The position numbers and the translations under genes are program-made. From assembly GCA_900556465.1 (NCBI GenBank), contig USPK01000009.1, positions 1 to 37,396 of the forward strand: a DNA stretch of 37,396 nucleotides, written 5' to 3'. Shown here piece after piece: positions 23,761 through 32,085 of this stretch (its first letter is position 1; each line of letters begins with the position of its first letter). The notes below the pieces were generated by a model that made no database searches, had not been told where the DNA came from, and saw only the letters and a list, made by a program, of their open reading frames with translations. Source of the stretch: an uncultured Prevotella sp. (GTDB taxonomy: Bacteria; Bacteroidota; Bacteroidia; Bacteroidales; Bacteroidaceae).

Positions 23761-26199
23761 TTAGTTGTTGCCGTTGTCGCGGGTTTTCAGCTCGAACAGG
23801 AAGTTATTGGACACGACCAGTCCCGGCAGACGAACGCCCTGAACCTGGTAGGTACGACTGCCCCAGGTAACGTCAGCCGAACCGGCAAAGTTCATCATCA
23901 CAATGCCCATCGGCACACGTCCGTTCTGCACCAGGTTATAGATAGCCTGCGTGGCCCGCGCATTGAAGAGCTCGGCGAACAAGGCGGGATTGCCACCTTG
24001 ACTCTTCTCGGAACCGGAATCGTAAGGCTTAAACTGTAACCAATGCAGACCGCTGGCCGTTGGAGTGGGCTCTTCCGCCTGCATATAAAAGTCATAGCCG
24101 TCTGCTCCGGGCAATTCTGCATAATCATATATGGTAGGGTTACTATTTTCGCGCCACCGATACCCCAAAAATGATGTGCTCGTATACGTGGTGTACTGCG
24201 ACCAGCCTACACTATTAATATTCTTCACTACACTGAAGCCAGATAGGTCGTTGATAAAGAGGGACTGTCCGTTATCTTGACGAATCCGCGTCAACATCTC
24301 ATCCATCAGGTTGATTTTTCTCGTCATCAAATCGCAATCCGTAATGTCGGCATGATCCTTGCGACCAACGACCTCGGTGATGAAGTAAGGCACAAGGCCC
24401 AATCCATCACGATAGGCATAAGGAGTACCGTTGGTGATTTCCGGATTGTTTATCTGCAGCAAGTTCTGGACATGAACCGTGTATTGACCATTGTAATCCA
24501 GGTCGCGGATGTCAAGATTCTGACGGCTCGTGCCATACCCCACGATATAATTGAAATTCTCATTCGAAGGAGCCGAGGTACCATCCGGCAAATTCACAAT
24601 GACTGCAATGTGGCCTCGCATCTCGCCCATCGTAGTCTGCGGCGTGTACGGCACCAATACGCCGGGATTACTGCGTTCCCACGTCGTGAGCAAATCGTTG
24701 ATGGTAGAGACCCACTCTCGCGTAGATACTGCATTTTGTACAAAGTGAAGGAATACCACAGCGCACTCCGTCGGGGGGTCCGTGGCGTTTATCTTATTGT
24801 TCAACGCAGTGAGCACGTTACCAAGAGTAATATTGCCAGCTACGGGGGCGTTAGCTGAATAGACGTAACCCTGGCCGCTCGTATTTACATCGATATCTAC
24901 GTCGAAAGCACGCACGCCGGCGTCGAACTGCGTTTTAGTGCCGTCGGCGACATTCAGCTCCTGGTATTTCTGGGAGATGTCGGTCTGTGCATTATAGTTG
25001 CTCGACACGCTTACGCTGGCAGTATAGGACTGGTGCGTACCCGGCAGAGAAACCTGCGAGAACAGCACGTCGTCACCGATAAGGCTCATCCAGTTACTCG
25101 TTTCCGCAGTGATGAGCTTCGGCGTAATAATGCGCGAAATCTTTCCGGCGGCCAGTATGTTGTCATGAGCCGTGCCATCGCCCGTATTCCCGCCCAACGT
25201 TTGGGTCAGGACGTAGTTGCCTTCCAACAGGACAGAGACGCTCAAATCTTCAGCCTTGATGTTGCGGGGGAGCAGGAAGAACTTCACGTTCAACTTCTCG
25301 CCCGGCTTCAACTCAACCGGATTCATGTTTCCGGCCTCGTCCTTCTGCGTACAGTTCACCGTAGCAATCTTGCAATCACCGGTGTTTGTCGGGAATGTGA
25401 ATTCCTTCGTCGCAACATCGTAAGTAAAGTTGCCCACAATGTCCTGGCTCTTGGAAGTCACGGATATGGAAACGATCTTGCGGCTCGGCTGACCGGCGGC
25501 GGGACCGTTCACCACGACGTCAAGCACGCTGACCAACGGCGTAAAGTTCAACGTCACGTTCCTGTCATTGTCAGGCTCCCAGGTGCCTCTACCCGCCATC
25601 ATGCAGTAGGTCATATCGGGCATGATGATTTTCCAGTCGGGGTCGGTGATTTGGGGATCATCTGTCATCGTTACCAGCTTGCCATGCTCCTGCGCCACGG
25701 GAATGTGGGCCGAGACCACAGTCCCGTCTTGCAGGCCGGACTTGATCCTGCCCAGGGGATAGAAAGCGTAGAAGTCGTGCTGCCGGTCCGTATCATTCCA
25801 ACGGAGGCCGACCTCGCCGGTCTTCACGAGGTAATCGCCCGAAGTTGTGTTGTTCTGGACGATATAATCGGCGGACTTGCACTCCGGAGAAGCCTCGGGA
25901 CAATAGACACGGACAGAGTCTTCACCGGGTACCCACTTGATTTCCAGAGCGGAATAGGAAGAGAAACTTGCCCCCTCACCGTCCGGCAATTGATAAATGG
26001 TGCGCACGCCGGGCGTAGTGCTGGCTGCGTCGGAGGTAGGCCCATAATATTTTGAGGCTTCGGGAATGTCCGTTGTCTCAGCGCCAAACAGAATTTCATC
26101 CCCAGAAACCGGAAGGACCCGACTGACTTCCATGTCGTCGGAGCAACCGGTAACCAACAGGGCTAAGAGTGCACCTGTAATAATTCTATTTTTCTTCAT
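23761..26199 (-). CDS. Fimbrillin-like lipoprotein with degenerate PI-PLC X-type domain
   Basis: An 812-residue surface lipoprotein. Lipobox LLVTGC gives Cys19, followed by SDDM; the acidic residues match the Bacteroidetes lipoprotein surface-export signal. Residues about 30-365 form a fimbrillin-like domain (DFYAFYPLG, LNFTPLVSVLDVVV, GKISRIITPKL). Residues about 368-800 resemble the phosphatidylinositol-specific phospholipase C X domain: WMSLIGDDVLFSQVSLPGTHQSY (first active-site His389 kept), QFDAGVRAFDVDIDV and MRGHIAVIVNL. The second catalytic His (expected in a HG motif near 448) reads YSANAP and the Arg after FD is Asp, so catalysis is doubtful. I chose MKKNRIITG as the start because it gives a lipoprotein signal. 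It follows a 56-residue gene by 19 bases and is likely cotranscribed. Confidence 0.8.
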   Translation of the reverse strand: MKKNRIITGALLALLVTGCSDDMEVSRVLPVSGDEILFGAETTDIPEASKYYGPTSDAASTTPGVRTIYQLPDGEGASFSSYSALEIKWVPGEDSVRVYCPEASPECKSADYIVQNNTTSGDYLVKTGEVGLRWNDTDRQHDFYAFYPLGRIKSGLQDGTVVSAHIPVAQEHGKLVTMTDDPQITDPDWKIIMPDMTYCMMAGRGTWEPDNDRNVTLNFTPLVSVLDVVVNGPAAGQPSRKIVSISVTSKSQDIVGNFTYDVATKEFTFPTNTGDCKIATVNCTQKDEAGNMNPVELKPGEKLNVKFFLLPRNIKAEDLSVSVLLEGNYVLTQTLGGNTGDGTAHDNILAAGKISRIITPKLITAETSNWMSLIGDDVLFSQVSLPGTHQSYTASVSVSSNYNAQTDISQKYQELNVADGTKTQFDAGVRAFDVDIDVNTSGQGYVYSANAPVAGNITLGNVLTALNNKINATDPPTECAVVFLHFVQNAVSTREWVSTINDLLTTWERSNPGVLVPYTPQTTMGEMRGHIAVIVNLPDGTSAPSNENFNYIVGYGTSRQNLDIRDLDYNGQYTVHVQNLLQINNPEITNGTPYAYRDGLGLVPYFITEVVGRKDHADITDCDLMTRKINLMDEMLTRIRQDNGQSLFINDLSGFSVVKNINSVGWSQYTTYTSTSFLGYRWRENSNPTIYDYAELPGADGYDFYMQAEEPTPTASGLHWLQFKPYDSGSEKSQGGNPALFAELFNARATQAIYNLVQNGRVPMGIVMMNFAGSADVTWGSRTYQVQGVRLPGLVVSNNFLFELKTRDNGNN

Positions 26200-26218
26200 A
26201 TCTCGAATAGTTTGTTTT

Positions 26219-26389
26219 TTACTTCCATGTATCACTTTCACTGAAATCCCAGGTTTCGTCTACCTGATGGTTTTCGATGGTCAGGTCCTCCGTCTTGGTA
26301 TCTTTCTCGTAAATGGAGGCGCCCATGAAACCTTGCTCCAACTCCACACGGGTCAGACTGGTCTGTGGAGCTGCATACTTTTTTCTCAT
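26219..26389 (-). CDS. Small 56-residue protein, candidate peptide substrate
   Basis: A short open frame read by eye: it begins MRKKYAAPQTSLTRVELEQG, continues FMGASIYEKDTKTEDLTIEN and ends HQVDETWDFSESDTWK. Start at 26389, stop at 26219. It resembles the many short Bacteroidales proteins with a basic start, P-x-T-x-V-x-LE pattern and a small-residue site (here GAS) that are common beside surface proteins. The C-terminal half is acidic and rich in Thr/Ser/Asp. It lies 19 bases before the fimbrillin/PI-PLC gene and about 160 bases after Wzc. It could be a precursor peptide for the PqqD/peptidase/ABC machinery nearby, but nothing in it proves that. Confidence 0.65.
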   Translation of the reverse strand: MRKKYAAPQTSLTRVELEQGFMGASIYEKDTKTEDLTIENHQVDETWDFSESDTWK

Positions 26390-26441
26390 ACTTTACTTTG
26401 ATTTAGAAGTTTTTGATTTTAGTTTCTTTCTCTCTTGGTGT

Positions 26442-26473
26442 GGCCGGCCCGCGGCCTTGCCGTACGGCCGGCC
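26442..26473 (-). terminator. GGCCGGCC hairpin between Wzc and the small gene
   Basis: The 8-base palindrome GGCCGGCC occurs at 26442-26449 and 26466-26473 and can pair with itself across 16 bases, in the 157-base gap after Wzc. There is no clear T-run on the minus strand, so read-through to the small gene is possible. Confidence 0.35.
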
Positions 26474-26546
26474 GTCTGTGGTTAGCTTTTTCCGTTTTTT
26501 TCCATGCTGTCGTGATTTAGATGTTACACTTATATTCTTTCTGTCT

Positions 26547-28952
26547 TTATTTCTTCCAGAAGCGGCGGGGGTGCCGGTGCTTGTGTTTCTTATGGCCATA
26601 GCCGTAACCGTAGCCGTATCCATACCCGTAGCCGTAACCATAGCCGTAACCGTAGCCGCGGCGATGGGGGTCGACGCCGTTGAGGACGAGGGCCATGTTG
26701 GTGAGTTTCTTGTCCTCGTAGAGTTTCTCGATGTCGGGCATTTGGCGGCGGTCGAGGCGGCCGGCGCGGACGACGAATACGGTGAGGTCGGCGATGCGGT
26801 TGGTGATGGTGGCGTCGGCGATGAGCCCGACGGGCACGCTGTCGGCAATGACGTAGTCGTAGCGGGTGCGGAGCTCGGCGACGAGCTGGTCGAGCCGCTC
26901 GTCCATCAGGAGTTCGGCGGGGTTGGGGGCTACGGCGCCGGCGGGCACGATGTCGAACTTGTCCTCGTGGACGATGATGTCGTCGAGCGTGAGGCTGGGG
27001 TCGGCCAGGTAGTTGGTGACGCCGACGCGGTGCGTGCCGAAGTGGTGGCTCAGGGTGCCCTTGCGGATGTCGAGATCGAGGAGGACGACGCTCTTCTTGG
27101 CGTAGACGAAGCTGAGGGCGAGGTTGCGCGTGATGAACGTCTTGCCGGCCCCCTCGTTGAACGAGGTGAAGGTGATGACTTGCTGGGCCTTGTCCTTGCG
27201 GGCCATGAAGGCCATGTTGGTACGGAGGATGCGGAAGGCCTCGGAGACGATGTCGTTGCCCTCTTCGTGGACGACGAGCGTGTCGGCGGCACTGCGTCGG
27301 CGGCGTATCTTCTGCTGGGGTATCTCGCCGAGGAAGGGGATGCTGAGGGCTCCCTCGAGGTCGCGGCGGCTGTGGATGCGCGTGTCCATGAAGAGGATAA
27401 AGAGGAACACTACGCTGGGCACGGCGATGCCGACGAGGACGCCGAGCAGGAGGATGCGGTTGCGCTGCGGCGATACGGGGCCACTGGGGCCGTCGGCGCC
27501 GTCGATGACGCGGGCGTTGTTGTCGGCCATGGCCTGGGAGAGGGCGTTCTCTTCGCGGCGGTTGAGGAGGAAGAGGTAGAGTTGCTCCTTGATTTTCTGC
27601 TGGCGCTCGATGGAGAGCATCTGCCGCTCCTTCGTCGGGATGGAGGTGACGCGGCTCTGGGCGCGCATCTCGCGGTTCTCGGCGTCGTTACGCTTCACGT
27701 TGAGGCTGACAATCATGTTGTCCACGGCGCGGATGATGTTCTGCTTCATGGCGAGCAGCGTGTTGTTGAGTTCCTCGACCACGGGGTTGCGGTCGCTGCT
27801 CTCGTCGACCAGGCGGTCGCGCTTGAGCTTGGCACTGTTGTAAAGGGATATCTGGTTCTCGATGTTGGCGTCGCTGATGCCGGTGTTCGAGGGGATGAGC
27901 TCGGTCTCCTTGGCCGGGTCGGTGAGATAGTCCTTTATGAAGTTGGCCAGGCGGAGCTGGGTCTCGAGCTCGAGGGCGTCGGCGTTGTACTTCTGCGACT
28001 CGCCCATGTAGCGGCCGGCCGTGGAGGAGATGTCGACAATCTGGTTGCTGCGCTTGAACGACTCGAGGTCGGACTCGACGCTGCCGAGCTCGTTCTCAAT
28101 GATGATGAGGCGCTCGTTGATGAAGTTGGCCGTGTTGACGGCGACCTGGTTCTTGTCCTTGATGGCCTCCTCGTTGTAAACGGTGATGAGCATGTTGAGC
28201 ACATCGGAAGCGCGGACGGGGGAGTTGTCCTTGAGGGAAAGGGTCAGGATGGAGGATTCCTCCTCTTCCTGCCGGATGGTCAGGGCGCCCTTATAATATC
28301 CGACGACGGCGGAGAGGGGACGCTTGCTGACGTGAATGGGGGAGCCGTACCAGGACTTGTCGTAGTAGTGCGTCGGAGAGACGACGAAGCGGTTGCGCCC
28401 GATGCGGATGGTGTCCTTCAGGCGGACGGTGTAGCTCTTGCCGACGGACGTGCCGGGGACCGAGGAGAGGACGACCGTGTGGGCGTCCTTGGGCGTCACC
28501 GTGAGGGAGACGAAGGCTTCGGGCATGGCGTCGGGGAACGTTACGTTTACGGGAGACTGCGTGTAGAGTTCCACCTTGCGGAGCCCGTCCTCTATCTGAT
28601 AATTGACGTCGGCGCGAACGCGCTGCACGACTTCCTGCATGAGCTGCTTGGAGCTGAACTGCAGGATTTCGTTGGCGACGTTGACCTTGTTGATGAAGTT
28701 GTCGTAACGGTCGAGGCCGGCCGTGGACGTCTTGTTGGACGGGTCCTTGATGATGACCGTGGCCGAGCGGAAATAGACGAGCGGGGCCTTGGCATACTCG
28801 TACCAGGCGAAACCTCCGCAAATCAGGATGGAGAGGACGTACCACTTCCACTTGGAGAGGAGGTAAAAGAAGAGGTCCACAAGATTGACGCTCTGCGCGC
28901 TCTTTGCCGAGGCGGCACTGTGTGTATTGTCTTGCATCTGAGTTTTATCCAT
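26547..28952 (-). CDS. Wzc-like polysaccharide co-polymerase / tyrosine autokinase
   Basis: An 801-residue inner-membrane protein that controls chain length and export of exopolysaccharide with the Wza-like channel. Order: N-terminal membrane segment (WKWYVLSILICGGFAWYEYA, about 36-55), long periplasmic coiled part (to about 495), second membrane segment (ILLLGVLVGIAVPSVVFLFI, about 500-519), then a BY-kinase with Walker A SFNEGAGKTF (about 597-606), Walker A' VVLLDLDIR and Walker B-like VIADSVP. The C-terminal tail is striking: ten Gly-Tyr repeats (26598-26657) then HKKHKHRH. In BY-kinases the Tyr-rich tail is the autophosphorylation site; here it is exaggerated. No partner phosphatase is in the window. 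Confidence 0.93.
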   Translation of the reverse strand: MDKTQMQDNTHSAASAKSAQSVNLVDLFFYLLSKWKWYVLSILICGGFAWYEYAKAPLVYFRSATVIIKDPSNKTSTAGLDRYDNFINKVNVANEILQFSSKQLMQEVVQRVRADVNYQIEDGLRKVELYTQSPVNVTFPDAMPEAFVSLTVTPKDAHTVVLSSVPGTSVGKSYTVRLKDTIRIGRNRFVVSPTHYYDKSWYGSPIHVSKRPLSAVVGYYKGALTIRQEEEESSILTLSLKDNSPVRASDVLNMLITVYNEEAIKDKNQVAVNTANFINERLIIIENELGSVESDLESFKRSNQIVDISSTAGRYMGESQKYNADALELETQLRLANFIKDYLTDPAKETELIPSNTGISDANIENQISLYNSAKLKRDRLVDESSDRNPVVEELNNTLLAMKQNIIRAVDNMIVSLNVKRNDAENREMRAQSRVTSIPTKERQMLSIERQQKIKEQLYLFLLNRREENALSQAMADNNARVIDGADGPSGPVSPQRNRILLLGVLVGIAVPSVVFLFILFMDTRIHSRRDLEGALSIPFLGEIPQQKIRRRRSAADTLVVHEEGNDIVSEAFRILRTNMAFMARKDKAQQVITFTSFNEGAGKTFITRNLALSFVYAKKSVVLLDLDIRKGTLSHHFGTHRVGVTNYLADPSLTLDDIIVHEDKFDIVPAGAVAPNPAELLMDERLDQLVAELRTRYDYVIADSVPVGLIADATITNRIADLTVFVVRAGRLDRRQMPDIEKLYEDKKLTNMALVLNGVDPHRRGYGYGYGYGYGYGYGYGYGYGHKKHKHRHPRRFWKK
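26598..26657 (-). repeat. Ten Gly-Tyr codon pairs in the Wzc tail
   Basis: Sixty bases encode ten GY pairs. Gly uses GGC, GGT, GGG and GGA and Tyr uses TAC and TAT, so the six-base units differ in synonymous positions. The repeat is in the protein and not an exact DNA tandem repeat. Confidence 0.9.
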
Positions 28953-28971
28953 GAAGTTTTTACTTAACGGC

Positions 28972-29763
28972 TTAGCGCAACGCCCAAATGAGCGAGCATA
29001 CGGCGGTGACGACGGAAAGCAGCGTCGTTCCGATTTGCCAGCCGCGGTCTTCGTTGTCTTTCTTCTTGTACTTGGGTTCTACGTAAACGATGTCGTTCTG
29101 CTGGAGGTAGTAGCAGGGCGAGGTGAAGATGTCGGTGTTGCGGAGGTCGTGCAGGAAGAGCTTGCGCTCGCCGCCCACCTCGCGGATGACGGCCACGCGG
29201 TCCAGGCGGGCCTTGGCGGAGAGGTCGCCGGCGTTGGCGATGGCTTCGAGCAGGGTGATGCGGTCGCCGTCGACCGTGAAGGTGCCGTTGCGCTGCACGG
29301 CGCCGAGAACGGTGTACTTGAAGTTGAGGAACTCGAGCGAGACGAGGGGGTCCTTCATGTAGTTGCCCTGGATGAGGCGGTTCTTGATGAGGTCGGTCAC
29401 CTCGCTGACCTTGAGGCCTTCGACGTGGAGCTTGCCCAGGATGGGGAAGTCGATGTTGCCGTCGACGTCGACGCGGTAGCCCTTGTCGCCGGACGGATTG
29501 CCTCCCACGGAACTGACGCTGCCGTCGGCGTTGACCTGGAAGGCGCCGCTGTGGATGTTGAACGGTATGGCTAACTCGGGATTCTTGCAGCTCACGACGA
29601 TGCTCAGGCGGTCGTCGCGATGGACCACGGCTTCGTAGCGGGCATCGAATGGATAGTTCTTTCCCATCTGCATGTCCTGCAGATAGACGAAACTCTTGCG
29701 CGAAGCGCACGACGTCAGGAGCAGGACTGCCAACATGCTCAGGAATAGCAATGCTTTTTTCAT
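28972..29763 (-). CDS. Wza-like polysaccharide export lipoprotein
   Basis: A 263-residue outer-membrane export protein. The signal MKKALLFLSMLAVLLLTSC has a lipobox (LTSC, Cys19), followed by the Poly_export domain (about 30-110, RDDRLSIVVSCKNPE and GNIDFPILGKLHVEGL) and a soluble-ligand-binding beta-grasp region (KYTVLGAVQRNGTFTV, about 150-215). A hydrophobic C-terminal segment (GTTLLSVVTAVCSLIWALR) is the likely outer-membrane helix, as in Wza. It is next to the Wzc-like gene (19 bases between them) and 21 bases after the HprK-like gene, so it belongs to the operon. Confidence 0.93.
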   Translation of the reverse strand: MKKALLFLSMLAVLLLTSCASRKSFVYLQDMQMGKNYPFDARYEAVVHRDDRLSIVVSCKNPELAIPFNIHSGAFQVNADGSVSSVGGNPSGDKGYRVDVDGNIDFPILGKLHVEGLKVSEVTDLIKNRLIQGNYMKDPLVSLEFLNFKYTVLGAVQRNGTFTVDGDRITLLEAIANAGDLSAKARLDRVAVIREVGGERKLFLHDLRNTDIFTSPCYYLQQNDIVYVEPKYKKKDNEDRGWQIGTTLLSVVTAVCSLIWALR

Positions 29764-29784
29764 CTGGTTTGGAATAGTTTTATT

Positions 29785-30669
29785 TTATCTTGTTTCGTTG
29801 AATGCGTTCCAGCAAAGAAGGGCCGCCGCGGGTTCGGGACGGCAAAAGAGCTGCCCGAGGGGGACGCTGTCGGCCAGCCGCGAGAGGGTGGCGCACAGGG
29901 CGTCGTGCAAGGGGGGCTCGGTCGTGATGACGGAGCAGCCGGGATAGAGGGCCACGAATGCGGCCGTTCCGGTCAGGGGCTCGTAGCGGTTGACGGGCGA
30001 CTGGACCAGCCGCACCATGCCGCCGACGGGGTACTGCTCGTCGCGGTAGCAGGGCGTCTTGCCGCTCCAGGGGCTGCCGTAGGCCCAGGCCTGGCCGTCG
30101 ACCACGCGGACGACGGGGTTGTCGTCGTTGAGCAGCGTCGCGCCGGGCAGCGTGGCCAGCCACTGGCGGGCATGGGTGCTTTTCCCGGTACCGCTGCGGC
30201 CCATGAAGAGATAGGCGCGGCCGTCGCGATGGACGGCGGCGGCGTGGATGGAGACGGCGCCGCGGAGCAGGGCGGCCTGCGAATAGACGATGCGCAGCAG
30301 GGAGCCGAGCACGAGACCGGCGGCGGGGTCGCTCCAGTCGAGGGCCACAAGGGCGCGGGTAAAGTCGGGCGACGTGACCATCGTATGGACGCAGCCGGCA
30401 GCCGCGTAGCGGAGGTCGATGCGGTAACCGTCGGGGATGACGCTCACCCGCGTGTGCCCCATGTCGTTGTCCAACTCGTCGAGCAACGTGCCGGCGGCGG
30501 GCCGGAGCTGCTGCGGCGTCTCGCAAACCGCGAGGACGAAGAGCGGGACGGCCGTGGCGGCCGTACGGCGGAAGGGGCGGAACGACGGCAACAGGGCGTC
30601 GGCATCAGTGTCCGCCGGAAGGCAGACGCTGAACTCGAGGCCGCCGACACTATATATATGGTGTGCCAT
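29785..30669 (-). CDS. HPr kinase-like protein (HprK-related)
   Basis: A 294-residue protein with an HPr kinase/PEP carboxykinase-like fold: the conserved SIHAAAV (His142), P-loop MGRSGTGKSTHA (Gly157-Thr165) and LLNDDNPVV (Walker B-like, 179-187). The N-terminal half (1-110) has no HPr kinase match. No HPr or PTS gene is near. Related proteins (called HprK-related kinases) occur with PqqD-like proteins and nucleotidyltransferases in uncharacterized peptide-modification and exopolysaccharide loci; a similar kinase modifies lasso peptides. Its start is 1 base after the nucleotidyltransferase stop. The role as a kinase of a peptide or glycan carrier is inferred. Confidence 0.83.
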   Translation of the reverse strand: MAHHIYSVGGLEFSVCLPADTDADALLPSFRPFRRTAATAVPLFVLAVCETPQQLRPAAGTLLDELDNDMGHTRVSVIPDGYRIDLRYAAAGCVHTMVTSPDFTRALVALDWSDPAAGLVLGSLLRIVYSQAALLRGAVSIHAAAVHRDGRAYLFMGRSGTGKSTHARQWLATLPGATLLNDDNPVVRVVDGQAWAYGSPWSGKTPCYRDEQYPVGGMVRLVQSPVNRYEPLTGTAAFVALYPGCSVITTEPPLHDALCATLSRLADSVPLGQLFCRPEPAAALLCWNAFNETR

Positions 30670-30670
30670 T

Positions 30671-31762
30671 TCAGAATTGTCCTTTCAATAAGTTCATGAA
30701 TATCCAGAAAGCCTCCTGCGGCGCGTAGCGGCACGCGAAACCGACGTTGCGGATATAGGTATGGGAGGTGCGGAGCTTGCGCGCCCACACGGCATGCTGG
30801 CCGGCCGTGCGGCCCGACAGGTACAGGCCGAAATTGCCGCCGCGCAGTACGATGGTGAGCAACGTCCGGGAACTCGTCCCCCGCTCGCGGTAGGGCAGCT
30901 CTTCGGGCGGCAGGCCGAGGTGCTCCACCAGGAAGGCGTGGAGCAGGCGCGTCCAGCGCCGGAGGCCGATGCGCCCCAAGAGGCGGCGCAGGCGTTTGCC
31001 GTCCACTTCGCCGGAGAGGCAGTGGTAGGCGCGGGCCAGGTCGCAGAACTGCCGCAGGCCGATGCCCCACCCCAGGGCGTGCTTCAGGATGTGCGTATTG
31101 AGCAGCAGGAGGTTGAGTATCGGGCTGGGGATGAGGACCTCGAGGCGCTCCTCGCCGGCGATGCGGACGGAGCGCCAGCCTTCCTCGGTCTCGAGGCGGG
31201 CCAGCTCCCGGCGCACGAAGGGGTTGTAGACGTCGAGCAAGCGGTCGTGGATTTCGACCTCGACCCCTTGCCACTCGCAACAAACGCCGCCGTCCGCCAT
31301 GCGGTGGGCCGCATGGCCGGGCCGGCGGGCCATCCCGGCGGCCTGGCGGGCCTCGTCGCGATTGGGAAAGTAGAGGTCGATGTCGCCGCAGACGCGTTGC
31401 AGCGGTTCGTCGTAGTATCGGGCCACGCCCTGTCCCTTTTGCAGTACGGGGTGGAGCCCCTGACGGACGTAAGCGGCATAACAGTCGGCCAGAACGCGGT
31501 TCATGCGCCGGTTGCTGCGCTCTATGGCATCGACCTCGGCGACCCAGCGGACAAGCAGGTCGGAAGGGGGCAGCAAGGGAACCGGCAGGGCCGACATGCC
31601 CTGATAGACCAGGCCGGTCACCGTCTGGCGGCGGGACAGCTGAAACACGGCCTCCCACTCCAACGCGGAAAGCGGGAAGGCGCCCAGGTCCCGGGGCGGA
31701 CGCTGCCAAAGGCCGGCACGCAACAATTCAAAAAAAGCCTGCGCTTCGCGGGATTGAAGCAT
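30671..31762 (-). CDS. Nucleotidyltransferase family protein (NTP_transf_5 type)
   Basis: A 363-residue protein of the uncharacterized nucleotidyltransferase family (PF14907). Key motif: HPVLQKGQGVARYYDEPLQR followed by VCGDIDLYFP (about 104-133), with the Lys-Gly and GDxDL metal-binding acids. Later GVEVEIHDRLLDVYNPF (about 166-182) gives a third acidic patch. The C-terminal half is helical. It sits between PqqD- and HprK-like genes, with 25 and 1 base gaps. In lasso-peptide loci a related pair of a kinase and nucleotidyltransferase extends a phosphate on the peptide, which is the basis for suggesting a like role here. Confidence 0.83.
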   Translation of the reverse strand: MLQSREAQAFFELLRAGLWQRPPRDLGAFPLSALEWEAVFQLSRRQTVTGLVYQGMSALPVPLLPPSDLLVRWVAEVDAIERSNRRMNRVLADCYAAYVRQGLHPVLQKGQGVARYYDEPLQRVCGDIDLYFPNRDEARQAAGMARRPGHAAHRMADGGVCCEWQGVEVEIHDRLLDVYNPFVRRELARLETEEGWRSVRIAGEERLEVLIPSPILNLLLLNTHILKHALGWGIGLRQFCDLARAYHCLSGEVDGKRLRRLLGRIGLRRWTRLLHAFLVEHLGLPPEELPYRERGTSSRTLLTIVLRGGNFGLYLSGRTAGQHAVWARKLRTSHTYIRNVGFACRYAPQEAFWIFMNLLKGQF

Positions 31763-31787
31763 AGAGACGTTCTCCGTGTGTCGACGT

Positions 31788-32054
31788 TTATTCTATCAGT
31801 CCACAGGATTGCCACTCGTCCAACTGACGCTGCACGTCGGCCTGGGCCTGCTCGGGGGTCACGTCGTAGACGGAACAGAGCCAGGCGGCCAAATCCGCTA
31901 CGGCGGTCCGGCCGGCAACGAGCTGCTGCCAGATTCCGGCCGCCGTTTCGTTGAGCGTGTAGACATTGCTCATGTTCACACGCTCAGCGCTGGCTTCAAC
32001 GATGAGATACTGTTGTCCTATTTTTCTTAACTGCAAGTTAGACTTGGGTTTCAT
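31788..32054 (-). CDS. PqqD family peptide-binding protein
   Basis: An 88-residue protein of the PqqD fold, a RiPP recognition element that binds leader peptides. It shows the family pattern: LRKIGQQYLIVEASAERVNM, then VYTLNETAAGIWQQLVAG (the LNxTAxxIW motif), and a helical C-terminus with YDVTPEQAQADVQRQLDEWQ. No radical-SAM partner or lasso cyclase is present in the window, so it is an unusual PqqD context. Gaps of 25 and 31 bases to its neighbours show that it is part of the operon. It may recognize the small candidate substrate at 26219-26389; this is speculation. Confidence 0.9.
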   Translation of the reverse strand: MKPKSNLQLRKIGQQYLIVEASAERVNMSNVYTLNETAAGIWQQLVAGRTAVADLAAWLCSVYDVTPEQAQADVQRQLDEWQSCGLIE

Positions 32055-32085
32055 ATTCTTGGGTAAAGGTTATGCCCCACGCCGT

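Noticed and set aside
26598..26657. CRISPR-like or microsatellite repeat
   Set aside because: The repeat lies in a coding sequence and encodes Gly-Tyr pairs with varied codons; it has no spacer structure.
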